The notes: generated by a model from the letters alone, not told the origin. 64,000 nucleotides of DNA from Aquatica leii (GCA_035610365.1 CM069432.1:10788001-10852000), one strand, 5' to 3'. Counted from the first letter of the stretch, positions 11,152 to 22,472 are shown. Numbers and translations: made by a program.

Positions 11152-11597
11152 TTATTGCATCACATAATTAGAATACAAATGATAAACATTAGATAAAGCA
11201 CAGTAACACATAGGTTCCGAATGAAAAAGACATTTAGCATGCATAGGTTTTAATGCAGGTTCTTCTTCAACTTCTGTAATGGGTATAGAAATATATTTTT
11301 GTAAAAATTTTGATTTTTCTCGTCCTTTTACGTAAACTGATGTTGCATTTAGTGTTAGTTGTTTGAGGATGTGTGGGAATAAATGTACTGGAGTAAATCC
11401 TTCTTCCCAGGAAATACGGTGATGATTGTTCATTAACCATGTAGCTTGTTTTGAAATTTTAAGTCTAAGCACGACCACGAAAACGGTGGTTTGAAGACAT
11501 AATGTGCAATAGAATGTCCATCATACACAGCCAATTCTTTTGGAGTGAAACATTTTTCAGAAGTCATGAATCCTTGTACATCGATAATAATGATCAT
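11152..11597 (-). CDS. D-V-Q-G family Polinton protein, copy 1 (frameshifted)
   Basis: Minus-strand gene starting at ATG 11597 (MIIIIDVQGFMTSEKCFTPK) that shifts frame near 11475 and continues (WLMNNHHRISWEEGF ... SVYVKGREKSKFL ... CALSNVYHLY) to 11152. It is a clear homologue of the gene at 22533-22993. Shared motifs in order: IDVQG, F-x-PKEL, H-x-x-FKPPF, HH-x-x-SW-x-x-G, VYV(K/R)G-x-x-K, and a C-terminal Cys/His-rich CALxNV stretch. I recall similar unnamed proteins in arthropod Polintons. The early Asp and late His/Cys pattern could suit an RNase H-fold nuclease, but that is inference only. Confidence 0.7.
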
Positions 11598-11665
11598 ATT
11601 TGTAGGACGATATAGTTCATTCTACTTTTAATATGTGATACAAACAGAATATATATTATAATTTG

Positions 11666-12914
11666 TTACAAATGACGAATGGCCTTGGTCAGAGCGTTAT
11701 ATGTAAATATTTTGTCATGGAGAATTAAGCAGTATGCAACGGTATCGTTTGGAATATTTTGAGAAGTTTCAAATTCTATGCGTAAAACAACTGCTTTAGT
11801 GGTCAAAGAATCTTTTGGTTCGAACAATCAATAACTATTAATGGGGCTTGTTCTTTAAACTGTTGTGGTGTTAGAAGAGGTTGGGCATCGTGTTCGTAAT
11901 AGGAAGATTGGAATCGTGCATACATTTCGTAAAGCATTGCAAAATGATTATCCGAAAAATTGATGTTAAGGTTATCGTAGGGATAACGATCTGTATTTAA
12001 ATATACGCGAACATTTTGTATATTGCAATGATCGAATTTACTCATATCTTTTTTATGTTACCATCTCTTCCAGTTTGAAATCCTAAAATTATGTATCTAG
12101 GTGTCTCTAAACTTGTTGCTGTTTTAATAGCCCATGTGTGTTTATCTGTTGTTGGTACAGCAGGATAGACATGTGTTTCCCAACTTCTAAACGCAACTTG
12201 AGTATCTATATTTTTATCGATGTACTTTGTTAATGCTAATTCTTCAGCTAAACCAGGTGTAACATGTGGAACTTTCCAAAATATTTTTTCAATCTCGATT
12301 TTAATAGGATCATCATCAGTAGATATAACACAGTCAACGTCTGTATTACTTCGTATTAATACAAGTTCTTGACGAACATTTAAAATAACCTACAACAAAA
12401 GAAATATATACTTAAATGTGTATAAAATTGTTGCAACTTACCTTAGGATAATCTTCCGCAAACCCTAAAAGTCTTCGCAGTGGTATGCAAACATTGAATT
12501 GACCTAAAGTATTAGTAGTTTTAATTTCGGATGTGGGATACCAACCAGAATTTTGATATTTTATGCTTTCAGTTGGTGTATGTGATATTAATCCTTTCAT
12601 TGTAGTAGTTAAGCCAACTTTTGTTACTGAATCAACAACAATGCCATTCATTTCATACCTAATCTCACTAAATAAAAATGCTAGACCGTTGTTTGCAAAT
12701 TTTGCATTTAATGATATGCTTCCATCTTCTTTACGTAATTTACCTTCAATGTACAAGTAACTTTGAGATGGTAGAGTACACATATCTTCTTGAATAGGGA
12801 TGCGAATTTCATCGTTATTTTTGAAACGCGTAGTGTATGGTTGATGGGTATGTATTTCTGAGTTGATAATAGAATTATCAACTACAACTTTTCGTTTACG
12901 TTTAAGATACTCAT
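11666..12914 (-). CDS. Polinton major capsid protein (double jelly roll), spliced
   Basis: Minus-strand major capsid gene (PY type). Exon 1 (to 12442) carries SYLYIEGKLRKEDGS, LAFLFSEIRYEMNG and VCIPLRRLLGFAEDYPK. Exon 2 (from 12389) carries ILNVRQELVLIRS, KIFWKVPHVTPG, VAFRSWETHVYP, SKFDHCNIQNVRVYLNTDRY and ends KAIRHL at 11666. The two are joined across a 52-bp intron (12390-12441) with GTAAGT donor and TTGTAG acceptor, in frame. One frame break at a T6 run (12049-12054, one base short) interrupts exon 2. The first ATG (12914) is one frame off the body, so the true start is uncertain. About 400 residues, as expected for the family. It forms the icosahedral shell with the minor capsid protein. 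Confidence 0.93.
12390..12441 (-). other. 52-bp intron in the major capsid gene
   Basis: On the minus strand: ...CCTAAG|GTAAGT...TTTGTTGTAG|GTTATT. Removal joins DYPK to VILNV in frame, as in capsid homologues. Confidence 0.85.
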
Positions 12915-13055
12915 TTTAGTACAGTAAATCCCAAAGATTTTAGAAATTGTTTGTTACTAACTGTTAATCGTTTAACGTGCGATCGCTTACTAATCTTCGT
13001 ACTAAAGGATTGTGTTGTTTTATGAGATTCGGTATCACATACACAAGAATGGTTC

Positions 13056-13750
13056 TTAAAGCGAAATACCATTATCAAGTTCTTTTAAATGTAGTCCTAT
13101 TGTGATGACTTCACCTCGAAAATTGACAAGATTTCCATTTTGATCTACTATTTTAAGTGTAATGTTTGAAATAGTTCGTACGCTAATAGGTAAATAGGTG
13201 ACATGTAGAGGGCATTCAATTATTTTATATCCAGATGGTACGCTTGGAAAGAACTGATGTATAGTGTGGGCCGGTGTTCCATTTGTATAGTTTCCTAATG
13301 TAATGTTGCAATCGATTAATAACGAATTGATCGTAATAATGTTTGTTGGATAACTTGATTCAGACCATTGATTTGCAGGCAATAACTTTTTCTGAATCCT
13401 AAAAGAGGTCCTATAGAATGTTCTTGTGTAAAATCAATAATGGCATTTGATTTAATCATAGTTTTAAGGGTGTTGTGGTTTGCACGTAATTTAATAGTAA
13501 AGTTTTTAGGTACAACACCTTGTAGATAATTTTCCAAATCTTTTATTTCGTAAGAACCTTCAGGAATCGTTACTTTTGTTTTTCCTATGATAAATTGGTT
13601 ATTTTCATTAGTTACATTCGGTATACTATTAAAACTTGCAAAACTTGTTAAACCAAGTACATACTCTTTATCAGGATTTAAATAAATTGGTGGATTAAAT
13701 TCTGAGCGTAGAATAGAAGTCGATCCAGTAAATGTAAATGTGCACGACAT
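13056..13750 (-). CDS. Polinton minor capsid (penton-like) protein, frameshifted
   Basis: Minus-strand single-jelly-roll minor capsid (PX type). I choose the ATG at 13750 (MSCTFTFTGSTSILRSEF) over 13774. First segment: YVLGLTSFASFNSIPNV, GSYEIKDLENYL, LRANHNTLKTMI. The frame shifts at a T5 run (13387-13391, one base short) and continues with WSESSYPTNIITINSLLIDC, FFPSVPSGYKIIECPLHVTY and VDQNGNLVNFRGEVITIGLH to 13056. About 230 residues. It sits between the major capsid and protease genes on one strand, a late virion gene block. Confidence 0.9.
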
Positions 13751-13778
13751 TTCGGTAGAGAACCTTACACACAACTAA

Positions 13779-14170
13779 CTAGTTATCTCGAATGTTCGTA
13801 TAAAAGTCTAATACTAAATGTCCGCAGTTGTAGGTATTAAATAGTTGAAGTGTGTCAAAATTATACATTATATTTACGCTACCGCCGCTGCGAAAATAAT
13901 GAATTACTTCCAAAGGTGGTTTTAAATGTCCTATACTATCGAAATAGATTATTTTGTTACCACGTTTAACGTAAGCCGTCCAATGAGTTCCTTCACCTTG
14001 TTGTTTGTCCAGATTTATAATTCCGCACTCATTTTTAATATAATGCGCGGTAACTTGTCTCTCATAAAAATTCCTCTAAATTTCTTTATTTGAAGTAATT
14101 GTATATATTTCGATAGATCGATATTTGTTAACGCTCTGCGTGGTAGCTTTATTGGGAGTTTTTTTGATAT
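13779..14170 (-). CDS. Adenovirus-type cysteine protease of Polinton
   Basis: Processes virion proteins during maturation. There is no long ATG-initiated frame, so it is easily missed. Reading the minus strand from about 14170 gives ALTNIDLSKYIQLLQIKKF and FRGIFMRDKLP. After a frame change near 14060 it gives HYIKNECGIINL, GTHWTAYVKRGNKIIYFDSI and NTYNCGHLVLDFY, with a stop at 13779. The catalytic triad is visible: His in GTHW, Asp in YFDS, Cys in NCGHL. About 130 residues. Its 5' end overlaps the end of the phospholipase protein; one-base repairs of two A runs would fuse the two frames, so start and independence are unsettled. Confidence 0.88.
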
Positions 14171-14943
14171 GGATGTATATATAATCCAAGACCTTTTTAT
14201 ATGGTTTTAAATAAAGACCTTTTCCTACACTTGCAGCTTCCATTGCTTGGTTATGACGTTTGGTTTCTTCTAATGTTTTTGCAGCAGTTTTTGCGTCATT
14301 CACTGCTTTTGCAACAGCTGCTGCCCCACCACCTAGAGAACCTATTGCCCCGAGAGCAGCGAATAAAGGAATTAACGGTAAAAATCCTCCTGTTTTAGGA
14401 ATAGGAATTATTCTTTGTTTAGGTGGTGAAACCTTTTGTTGTCTTAACGCTTTCATAGCTTGTTCAACGGTTGATTTTAAGTCTGATTGTACTTTACCAC
14501 CTACTGTACGACGAGCTAATTGTATCGCTTTTTTAAAACTAATGCTCCCACGTTTTTTTCCTTTTCTGCCCCATACCTAATTTAGTTTTACCCTTCATTA
14601 CACCGGAAATAGTTAAAGCTGCTGCTTTTTCCCCAAAACTAGCGTCCTTTGATCGAAATCTTTGCCAAGCTATAGATCCTAATTTTCGATCTGCTTCGTG
14701 TCTTTTTGATAAATCGTTGGTTTGCGAATATGTTATATCGTGTTCTCGACAAGCCTCGTCCAAGGGATTTATACCTTTATAACCTCGAGCAAGACGTTTG
14801 GTTAAACGAGTTCCTGGCCCACAAAAATTATATCCAGGCAAATGTAGCTCCACAGGTAATTTATTAACTAACGTATTAATTAATCCAAAACCTTTAAAAG
14901 ATTTATTGTATGAACGTACGGACATGTACAGTGTTGTAACCAC
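14076..14943 (-). CDS. VP1-type phospholipase A2 virion protein of Polinton
   Basis: Minus strand, start at 14943 or the second Met at 14925. N-terminal secreted-PLA2-like domain: YNFCGPGTRL (calcium loop), then LDEACREHDITYS with the catalytic His-Asp, as in parvovirus VP1 unique regions, where it permits escape from endosomes. After an A7 run (plus-strand T7 at 14553-14559) the frame shifts and continues with RGSISFKKAIQLARRTVGGK, then KQRIIPIPKTGGFLPLIPLF and a Gly/Ala-rich hydrophobic stretch (ALGAIGSLGGGAAAVAKAV), ending GKGLYLKPYKK. About 270 residues. The hydrophobic segment could be membrane-active. Confidence 0.88.
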
Positions 14944-14998
14944 AAGTCACGTAAAACTAAAGTTATTTGCGCTAAACACGTCTATTTAACTGTAAATT
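14944..14998. promoter_or_regulatory. Compact divergent promoter, PLA2 and ATPase genes
   Basis: Only 55 bp separates the start of the leftward phospholipase/capsid block from the rightward ATPase block, so both core promoters must lie in it or inside the coding starts. No clear TATA box was seen. Confidence 0.45.
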
Positions 14999-15724
14999 AT
15001 GGATATATTGAGTAGTAAAGCAATGAATGCGATACAATTCATACATCAAGATAATCAGTTACCAATTAAAAATTATGATTCAAGTATTGTATCTAACAAA
15101 AAGTTTTTCAAACACGGTTTCCTACTTGGAGAAGGGTGTAAACGGGGACTAATAGTAGGTCCTTCGGGTTGTGGTAAGACGAATGTTATGATAAGTTTGC
15201 TAGAACATCCTAACGGGTTACGATTTGAAAATGTTTACGTGTATTCTAAATCATTATACCAACCTAAATACAATTACTTAAGACAACTGTTACAACCACT
15301 TCGTGATGTAAAATACTTTGAGTACGATGATAGTAAAACAATTCTTTCACCTAAGTCGGCACGCATAAACTCCATCATTATATTTGATGATGTAGTTTGT
15401 CACAACCAAAGCGAAATTCGCGAATATTTTTGTTTTGGAAGACATCAAAATATAGATTGCTTTTATTTGTGTCAAACATACTCATCTATTCCCAAACAGT
15501 TAATACGAGACAATGCAAATATGATTATTGTTTTTCAACAAGATCAACGAAATATAAAACATATATACGAAGATCATGTAAATGTGGATATGTCTTTTGA
15601 TGTGTTTAAAACTTTGTGTGGTTATTGTTGGCAAGATAAATATGGATTCTTAGTTATCGATAAAGAGAGTGGTGTAACTTCCGGTCGTTACAGAAAAGGA
15701 TTTGATTGTTTCATTAAAATATAA
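14999..15724 (+). CDS. Polinton DNA-packaging ATPase (A32/FtsK-HerA type)
   Basis: Intact 241-residue ORF. Residues 50-60 hold the Walker A GPSGCGKT. Around residue 125 is Walker B IIIFDDV. A conserved CQTYSSIPKQLIRDNANMI follows (sensor region), typical of Polinton and poxvirus A32-like ATPases that pump the genome into the capsid. The length matches the family. It is the first gene of the rightward operon-like block ATPase, DUF8207 protein, LDKFGRH protein, integrase. It is one of the few Polinton genes here without a frameshift. Confidence 0.95.
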   Translation: MDILSSKAMNAIQFIHQDNQLPIKNYDSSIVSNKKFFKHGFLLGEGCKRGLIVGPSGCGKTNVMISLLEHPNGLRFENVYVYSKSLYQPKYNYLRQLLQPLRDVKYFEYDDSKTILSPKSARINSIIIFDDVVCHNQSEIREYFCFGRHQNIDCFYLCQTYSSIPKQLIRDNANMIIVFQQDQRNIKHIYEDHVNVDMSFDVFKTLCGYCWQDKYGFLVIDKESGVTSGRYRKGFDCFIKI

Positions 15725-15737
15725 ATTGTACTACGCG

Positions 15738-16849
15738 ATGCAACAACAGATAGTTGCAATGAGTAATCGGTTAAAAGAAGAACTAATTCGAGCACGTAAA
15801 GCTGTAAAACGTAAGGCGGATAGTTTGAAAGCGGACACGTCACAAAAAGAAAGTATTATTCAACAACAGTTTAAACCTATAACTCAACCATTAAAGGAAT
15901 TATTAACAACTATTAAACCTGATTCAGAGTTTACTGTCAAGAAACAACCTGATGTTACAGTTTCCATAAAAAAACAACTTTCATCCAATATTTCTGAGAA
16001 AGTCAAACAAGGTTCAGTGGAATTAAAATCACAAATAACAGACCAGTTTAAACCTTCTCACGCTAGTACTCCCACAAGACCCTCAACACATCATACCTCT
16101 GGACAACCTAAAGAAATTACGTTTTTAGATACTGATGTGATCGCACATACTGACGATGCAAAAGTTGATAATATTCCTACGTTAGACGAACTACGAAGCG
16201 AACTCGCCGAACTTGGTACAAATCAAGCTTTTCAAGATTATTTAAATCAATATGATGGTTTGGCAAAGATATATGTAGAATCATTGTTCCGTGATGTAAA
16301 TAACGAATTTGATCATAATTATGGGGTGCGTTTTGACCCCGCTTTAAATAAATTTCAAGTAGGAGATTCAGATCTAGAGTTTGTCGGAGAAGATTTGCTC
16401 ATCAAACGTCCATCAGGAGAAGAATTTCGATATACGGGTACTAACGGTTTATACGAATTGTTATTTAAACGAATCCCGATTGGTTATAAACAACAAGACC
16501 AAATTCAATACAAGGATATAATCATACGAACAAACGCAACACGTAGACACTATGATCCAAAAAACAAATACAAGCTGCTGGTAAAAAATATTCTAATATA
16601 ATCAAACCGTTATTAGCTACTTCAATGACTCGTGTCCGATCAAATTCTACTACTTTAAAAGAAGGAGGACATATACAGATGCTGCAGCTAAATAACAAAC
16701 GTTTAGAGTTTCTTCCGTGGAAAGATCCTAATAAATTAGTTAATTGGTTAAGAACATTATTAAGCTCTAAAGAAGCAGGTCATACAGGACACACGAACGA
16801 AATAATTTACATTATTGATGAGTTGCGATCTGCCAAGATAATAAAATGA
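15738..16849 (+). CDS. DUF8207-type Polinton protein, frameshifted
   Basis: Starts at 15738 (MQQQIVAMSNRLKEELIRAR) or 15762, 13 bp after the ATPase stop. The N-terminal 150 residues are charged and low-complexity (Lys/Gln/Ser-rich). The C-terminal domain reads YLNQYDGLAKIYVE, GVRFDPALNKFQVGDSDLEF, YTGTNGLYELLFKR, then across a one-base frame change at an A6 run (16559-16564) KPLLATS and GGHIQ, then LPWKDPNKLVNWLRTLLSSK and AGHTGHTNEIIYIIDELR. That C-terminal pattern is the conserved unknown domain found in arthropod Polintons (DUF8207, from memory). About 370 residues. Role unknown, likely virion or packaging related from position. Confidence 0.85.
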
Positions 16850-16898
16850 TGTGTTGTTAAGCACATTCTCATATTAGTGGTAGCCGTAGACATAAGAC

Positions 16899-17324
16899 AT
16901 GACGCTCGATAAGTTTGGAAGACATATTAACCAAATTAAAGCTCATCAAGAAACCCTTTATTTTGTAAAACAAGTATCTTCTTTACATTATGATACAGCG
17001 GTATATGTAATGGGTACGACAGATGGTTCACATATCAACTTATTTGGGAACGAATATAAATTCCCTTTGCTTGAGGCTAGCATTATAACGGTGCGATGCT
17101 CGCATGATTGTATAATACATATCAACGAAAAAAAATATAAGACTCTGCAAGATTTAGAAGGGGTCTTACTAAACAAGGGAGATGTCATTAAGGTATCAGA
17201 AAGCGAACAGGTCAGATTAACATCGCAAGGTGAAAGAGTTTTACGATTTAAACAAGACGAAATTAGTTTTGTATTAGAAATCATTGTAAGAGTTCAGTTA
17301 TGGAGCCCGAACGACAGCAAGTGA
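16899..17324 (+). CDS. LDKFGRH-type Polinton protein, unknown function
   Basis: Intact 141-residue ORF beginning MTLDKFGRHI, an N-terminus I associate with unnamed Polinton proteins encoded just before the integrase. The rest (VYVMGTTDGSHINLFGNEYK, GVLLNKGDVIKVSESEQVRL) looks beta-rich, with no membrane segment. It overlaps the integrase start by 25 bp (17300-17324), implying co-transcription. A structural or fibre-like virion part is possible but unproven. Confidence 0.75.
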   Translation: MTLDKFGRHINQIKAHQETLYFVKQVSSLHYDTAVYVMGTTDGSHINLFGNEYKFPLLEASIITVRCSHDCIIHINEKKYKTLQDLEGVLLNKGDVIKVSESEQVRLTSQGERVLRFKQDEISFVLEIIVRVQLWSPNDSK

Positions 17325-18223
17325 TTGAAGAACTTCATAAACCGGTTAGAAAAAATTTTCCTCGAAGGCGTGTAGTTATTAAAGGATTGAATGACCTCTT
17401 TCAAGCAGATTTAGTAGAAATGATACCCTACGCACATTTAAATAAAGGTTTTCGTTACATTTTAGTAGTAATTAATACCTTTTCAAAATATGTTTGGTGC
17501 GAACCAGTAAAACGAAAAACTGGAACAGATGTAACTAATGCAATGAAAAAGTATTAGTTAAAGCAACACCTCATAATTTACAGACTGATAATGGTAAAGA
17601 ATTTTATAATAAACAATTCCAAGATCTAATGAAGAAGTTTGCTATAAATCATTACAGTACTTATTCTGAAAAAAAAATGTATCGTTGAACGCGTAAATCG
17701 CACCTTAAAAAACCTCATGTGGAAAAAGTTTAGCTTACAAGGATCTTATAAATGGTTGAATTTATTACCGTTAATTGTTAAAAATTACAATTCAACAACT
17801 CATAGAACTACTGGATATAAACCGATCGATGTGAATAAAAACAACTCGAAGAACATTTTAAAATCTCGGTTCGATAATAGAAAAGTCTTGGATTTAAAAA
17901 TACCTAAATTTTCAAAAGGTGCATTCGTTCGAATTAGTAAACATCGGGGGGTGTTTGCAAAAGGTTTTACCCCAAATTGGAGCACTGAAATTTTTCAAGT
18001 AATGACTGTACAAAATACGAATCCTACTACATACATTTTAAAGGATGTAAAAGATCAGCAGATCAAAGGAGGTTTTTACGAACAAGAACTTCAAGAAGTT
18101 AAATTTGCAGACATATATTTAGTTGAAAAAATATTAAAACGTCGTGGTAATCGGTTATACGTAAAATGGTTAGGTTTAGATAAATCTCATAATTCATGGA
18201 TAAACAACAGCGCTGTAATATAA
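17300..18223 (+). CDS. Polinton integrase with chromodomain, two frameshifts
   Basis: Retrovirus-type DDE integrase that inserts the element. Catalytic residues visible in order: Asp in FQADLVEM, Asp in LQTDNGKEF, Glu in IVERVNRT. A C-terminal chromodomain follows (YLVEKILKRRGNRLYVKWLG ... HNSWI), which would direct insertion to marked chromatin. Start ATG at 17300 (MEPERQQVIEELHKPVRKNF). Two one-base breaks lie in A runs: A5 at 17546-17550 (one too few) and A9 at 17669-17677 (one too many). About 307 residues. Ends facing the polymerase gene. Confidence 0.95.
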
Positions 18224-18284
18224 ACAAATAAAACAGTTATTTTTTAATTTATTTTTTTATTATCCCCACCACTTTTAGACATAT
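18224..18284. terminator. Convergent poly(A) region, integrase/POLB
   Basis: AATAAA just after the integrase stop on the + strand (about 18225) and several TTTATT copies for the minus strand lie in the 61 bp between the two convergent genes. Confidence 0.5.
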
Positions 18285-21200
18285 TTATATATCGTTTAAA
18301 TGATTATTTATCAGTTCATCCAAATCAATAGGGTCGTTGAATTGTGGTGGTAAAGTGTTGGAATTCCAGTTTGCAGATGATTCAAAACCATCAAAGTTCT
18401 CCACATCTGGTTGTTTGTCCTCTTCACCACATTCTTCATCCGGTTCTTGAAGGATATCACAAGCAGCTTTTAATAAAGAATTTATTTTGACGTTCCAATC
18501 GATATCTTGATGACCCCATGCCAACGTATTACATGTACCAGGTATTATAAATCGTTTATCGTCCGAAGAACACAAAGCTATTTTATTTATAAGTTCTGTG
18601 TGTAGATCATGTAAAGTAGATCTAAACACATACATTTTACACATCATAGTTTCCTTCTCACCTTCAGCAACTTGTTTAAAATCCAGTTCACTAATATCGC
18701 GTTGTACTACATATTTTCGCACACCTTTAGCTTTTTAATAATTTGATCCCCGACATTAACACAGTAACACTTGGCTCCAGCACCGTAGAAACTGTGAACT
18801 GCTGTTCCACCAAATTCATCCTTCATTTTACCTACAACAGAAGTAGTAATTGGAATATTCTGTCGATTATTCTTTTTATAATTAGAAGTGTCATATTCAT
18901 TTATCTGCATTTTCATATCTTCGTAAACATCAGGTGTTTGTATTTCTACTATTAAGCTGTCTGTATCCGTGTACAATAATTTTACGTTTTGTTCATATTT
19001 TGATCGTAACACTTCATAAAACTACCGGTACATTACAATTTTTGATATATCTAATATCGTAAATCCAACATATACAGGTTTATTGTATACAACAGCTGTT
19101 TTGGACAGTTCTATAGCGTATAACTTTTCAGTGAACCTGGTCACCTGCTTAAAAGTTGGTTTAGCCACGTAAGCTTCTAATCCTAAGCGTTTTCCAATGT
19201 TTTCCCAATGGGTTAATAAACGTATATTTCTACGTTTATCCACATTTTCCATTGTTTTTCCAAATACACCGTTATTCATTAGTTTATAAAAATCCTTTTC
19301 AAATTTTGTATTCACCTCATTTCGTAACCTGGTGTTTAAGTCGATGTAACTTCTTAACCAAGGACTTTGCTGAAATTTTAATATTCGATGTGTATAAGTA
19401 AGCACCAATCCATGCTTAAGACATTGCTTTAAGTTTCTGTAATGAATGATGTATGCTGTTTTATCATTTAAATTTGGAATGAGTTTTTCTGGGATGAGGT
19501 TGAACCTGGAGGACAAATACTCTCTGGACAGAACGGTAAATCGTTGTGATGGTCGTGTAAATTATCTGGATACTCTAAATCCACCTCTAATACATACCCC
19601 TCTTCAGCATCGTCGGGTATGTCTAAAACGTTAAAAGAGTCCACAGCTTCAGACGATAACCAAGTAAATCCTGTACGAGGTAAATACTCTCGCATTGAGT
19701 GCCCATATAAATTTGTGGAATCTAAGTACATAATGTATGATGTAGGGTTTTTAGAATTAAAGCTTGGAATATATGGGTTATTGGCTAGAGATTTTCGTTT
19801 AATGCATGTACTTACACCTCCGCGAATACCTTTCTTGAAGAAATGGTACATATCCATATCGGTCAAAAGCTCTAATTCTACTTGCGTATGTTTCAGCATT
19901 GCATCCCAAGCCAGACCAGGAGCCGTAATATATTGAGCTGGATCTAAATCATAAATTTTTTGACAGAGTACACGAAAATTTTCAAATACATCAGTTAATA
20001 GTAACACATCACAAGATAGGTATACGTCGGAATAATCTCCAAGCGATTTACACTGAAACGTTGACCATGTGCTTGTAGCACGTTGATAATCTTCTTTAGA
20101 AATATGTTGCTCTCGAAGAGTGTCGTAAAAATCTTCTTTTTTTGGTAAACAGCATTCATTTAATTTTGTGTAGTTGTCCACGTAAGAATATGGAAAAACC
20201 CCTTTAACTCTTGCCAGGTTAAACTTTTGATCATCAGAATAAAATTTTCGTAAACTGGTACATTGTTCATCTGCAAGAGTTTGTGCTAACGCGTCTAAGG
20301 ATGAAGCCAGAAAACGATAACTATCGAGAAATCGTACACGCAGGTATACATCTTCCATTTTTCCATTTTCTTTAGGCGTTCTATCCACTAGTAGTCTCTT
20401 GCTGAACGTGATATATTTTTCTTTAGATTGTGGAATTACATCGACCTCTTCTTTTTCTAAAGCCAACTGTTTTATAAATAAATGTGCATCATATCCGCTT
20501 AGGTTATGAAAAAATATTGGTATAAAGTTAGGTATTTTATAATTAAGGTTACATGTAGAATGTGCTGCGCCACGATATCTTCCTGTAAGATGAGAATGAT
20601 CTTTACTTTTGGATTGCCAGGGTTACCAAATTCTTTCTTGCAAATAAAGCATTGTTGTGCTGTTACATACTCAACCAATTCTGGTGCAGTTAGTGGAAGC
20701 ATCGGTTTCGACTCTTTTAAATGGTTAGAATATATTTGATGTATGTCCGATTCTAACCAGTTAATAAATGTTCTAGCAGCATCTACACCACGATACAGTT
20801 TTAAACGAGACCATTCATCATTCTCAGTAGATTTAATGTAGTACGCGAAAGCATATGGTTCATGCTTACATGTTTTGACAGTGAAGGGATCCTTTGGATT
20901 AGGAAACGCCGTATGTACAGGTATAAGCAGCGACTCAAAATCAGCATATATGACAAACGGAACAGACATTTTTTATGGAAATTATTAAATTTAAGAACAT
21001 TATCATACGTAATTGCACCGGTTGTATCGATTGTAGCATTATGCGTAGGTAATTTGGTGTAGACATAATTACAATCATGTGTTACGTGTCGTTGAAGCAG
21101 TTGTTCATTTCTAAAGTAATGTAAACAGGAATCACAAAAATATTTTGCACCGTGCCGGGTTGTTAACTGTGTACTCACCAATCGCGAAAAATTCTTGATC

Positions 21201-22322
21201 CAACAATAATGTTGAGAACCGGTGTTGTTTTCTATTAACAATAAATTAATGTGAGTATTCTGCTTCTTTTTCGTGTAATATAGTGGTCCCACAACTTCAA
21301 TTCTTCGTGTTCCTTGTTCTGTAATTTCTTCTAATCCGTACACGTTAACCGATATGTTGTTGTTGTCTTCAAACTTTCCAATATCAGTTAGTTTCATAGG
21401 GAAAGTAATACCATCCCAATTGCATAAGGTTCGAAAATCGGGATAGGACGCAACTCTTTGCGGATTCCCATTCGGAACAACTAGCGCAGATGCCACAGCC
21501 CATCCAAAACAGAATTCATCAAAATTCATAACATTGATGACAGCTTTTTATGTATGATTTCGATGGGTAGTTTAACATAAGAAGATGCCTTTAACGGATT
21601 GAACTTAACGAAATTTACTTCCACATGCAGAAATTTCACCAAAACCCATCCTAAAACAAACTTTTGTAACATATAACATTTTTGATACTTAACTCACCTC
21701 AATGCTTTTCTTGGAATTCAGATTCCTTTCTATCTAAAATTTCCACAAACTTCTTGTATAGTTCTGCAACATCCGTACCTGGGCTTAAAATTTCATACTT
21801 TGTTTGAAAAGACTTGATATCTAATACTTCTTGTTGCTTTAATGTATATAACCCAAATAATTCACAATTAACTTTAACGTTTCTAAATTTTGCAACCTGT
21901 TTATTCATAAGACTACTTATTTTTTCACTGAACTCGTTCATTAAGTCTACTACTTTTACATGTTGGTTACTAGGTGATAATTTATAACTCATGAGCCTAT
22001 CTTGAAATGCTGATTGTATAATTTGAATACCTTCATCATCTATAAATCGACAAGCATTAATTTTGTGGCGATTACTTCGGAGATGTCCTCGATAATGTGC
22101 TTTGAGTACATACTCTTGACATTCGTTACATCTAACGTTAACGATTACTTCCTGCTTGTTATCATCGATTTTTTTCTTAGATGAAGACTCGCCCCCATCT
22201 TCAAATTTACGTTTCTTAACTTCATCATTTGGAGTTTTAGCAACACCTTTGCAGGAATTTTGTAAGTGACGTTTGAGGTTATCGCTTCGTGTAAACACGT
22301 GCCCGCATTGATGACAAACTTT
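18285..22322 (-). CDS. Protein-primed DNA polymerase B of Polinton, broken frame
   Basis: Replicates the element. From the N-terminus: C2H2-like finger (CHQCGHVFTRSDNLKRH, about 22300) and a second CxxC region; an intron (21651-21697, 47 bp); the segment with WVLVKFLHVEVN; exonuclease motif VIYADFES (20950); then KSLGDYSDVYLSCDVLLLTD. Polymerase motifs are IMYLDSTNLYG (motif A), FEKDFYKLMNNGVFGKTMEN (motif B) and LLYTDTDSLI (motif C, catalytic D-T-D). About 1330 codons. Breaks: A/T-run frameshifts at 18732-18736, about 19500, about 20600, 20969-20974 and 21545-21549; an in-frame TAG at 19022; an in-frame TGA just before the intron donor. An AG acceptor precedes the first finger, so a short 5' exon may exist. 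Confidence 0.95.
21651..21697 (-). other. 47-bp intron in the polymerase gene
   Basis: Minus strand GAG|GTGAGTT ... TTTGTTTTAG|GATGGG. Splicing joins the finger domain to the GWVLVKF segment seen in homologous polymerases. Confidence 0.7.
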
Positions 22323-22371
22323 TGCTGTAATTTACAAAATACTATGAGTTATAGTAATATTGATTGAGTGC

Positions 22372-22392
22372 GGGGGGTGGGGGGGAGCGGGG
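22372..22392 (+). other. G-rich run, possible G-quadruplex
   Basis: Six G, T, seven G, AGC, four G, located between the 5' end of the polymerase gene and the divergent D-V-Q-G gene. It could form a quadruplex in the shared promoter region. Confidence 0.45.
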
Positions 22393-22472
22393 TTGAACAG
22401 TTGTGTTGTTACATATATTTATTACAGTGAAGTTTTACTGCTTTTTGTGCTATCCCTACTACCATAATGCTG

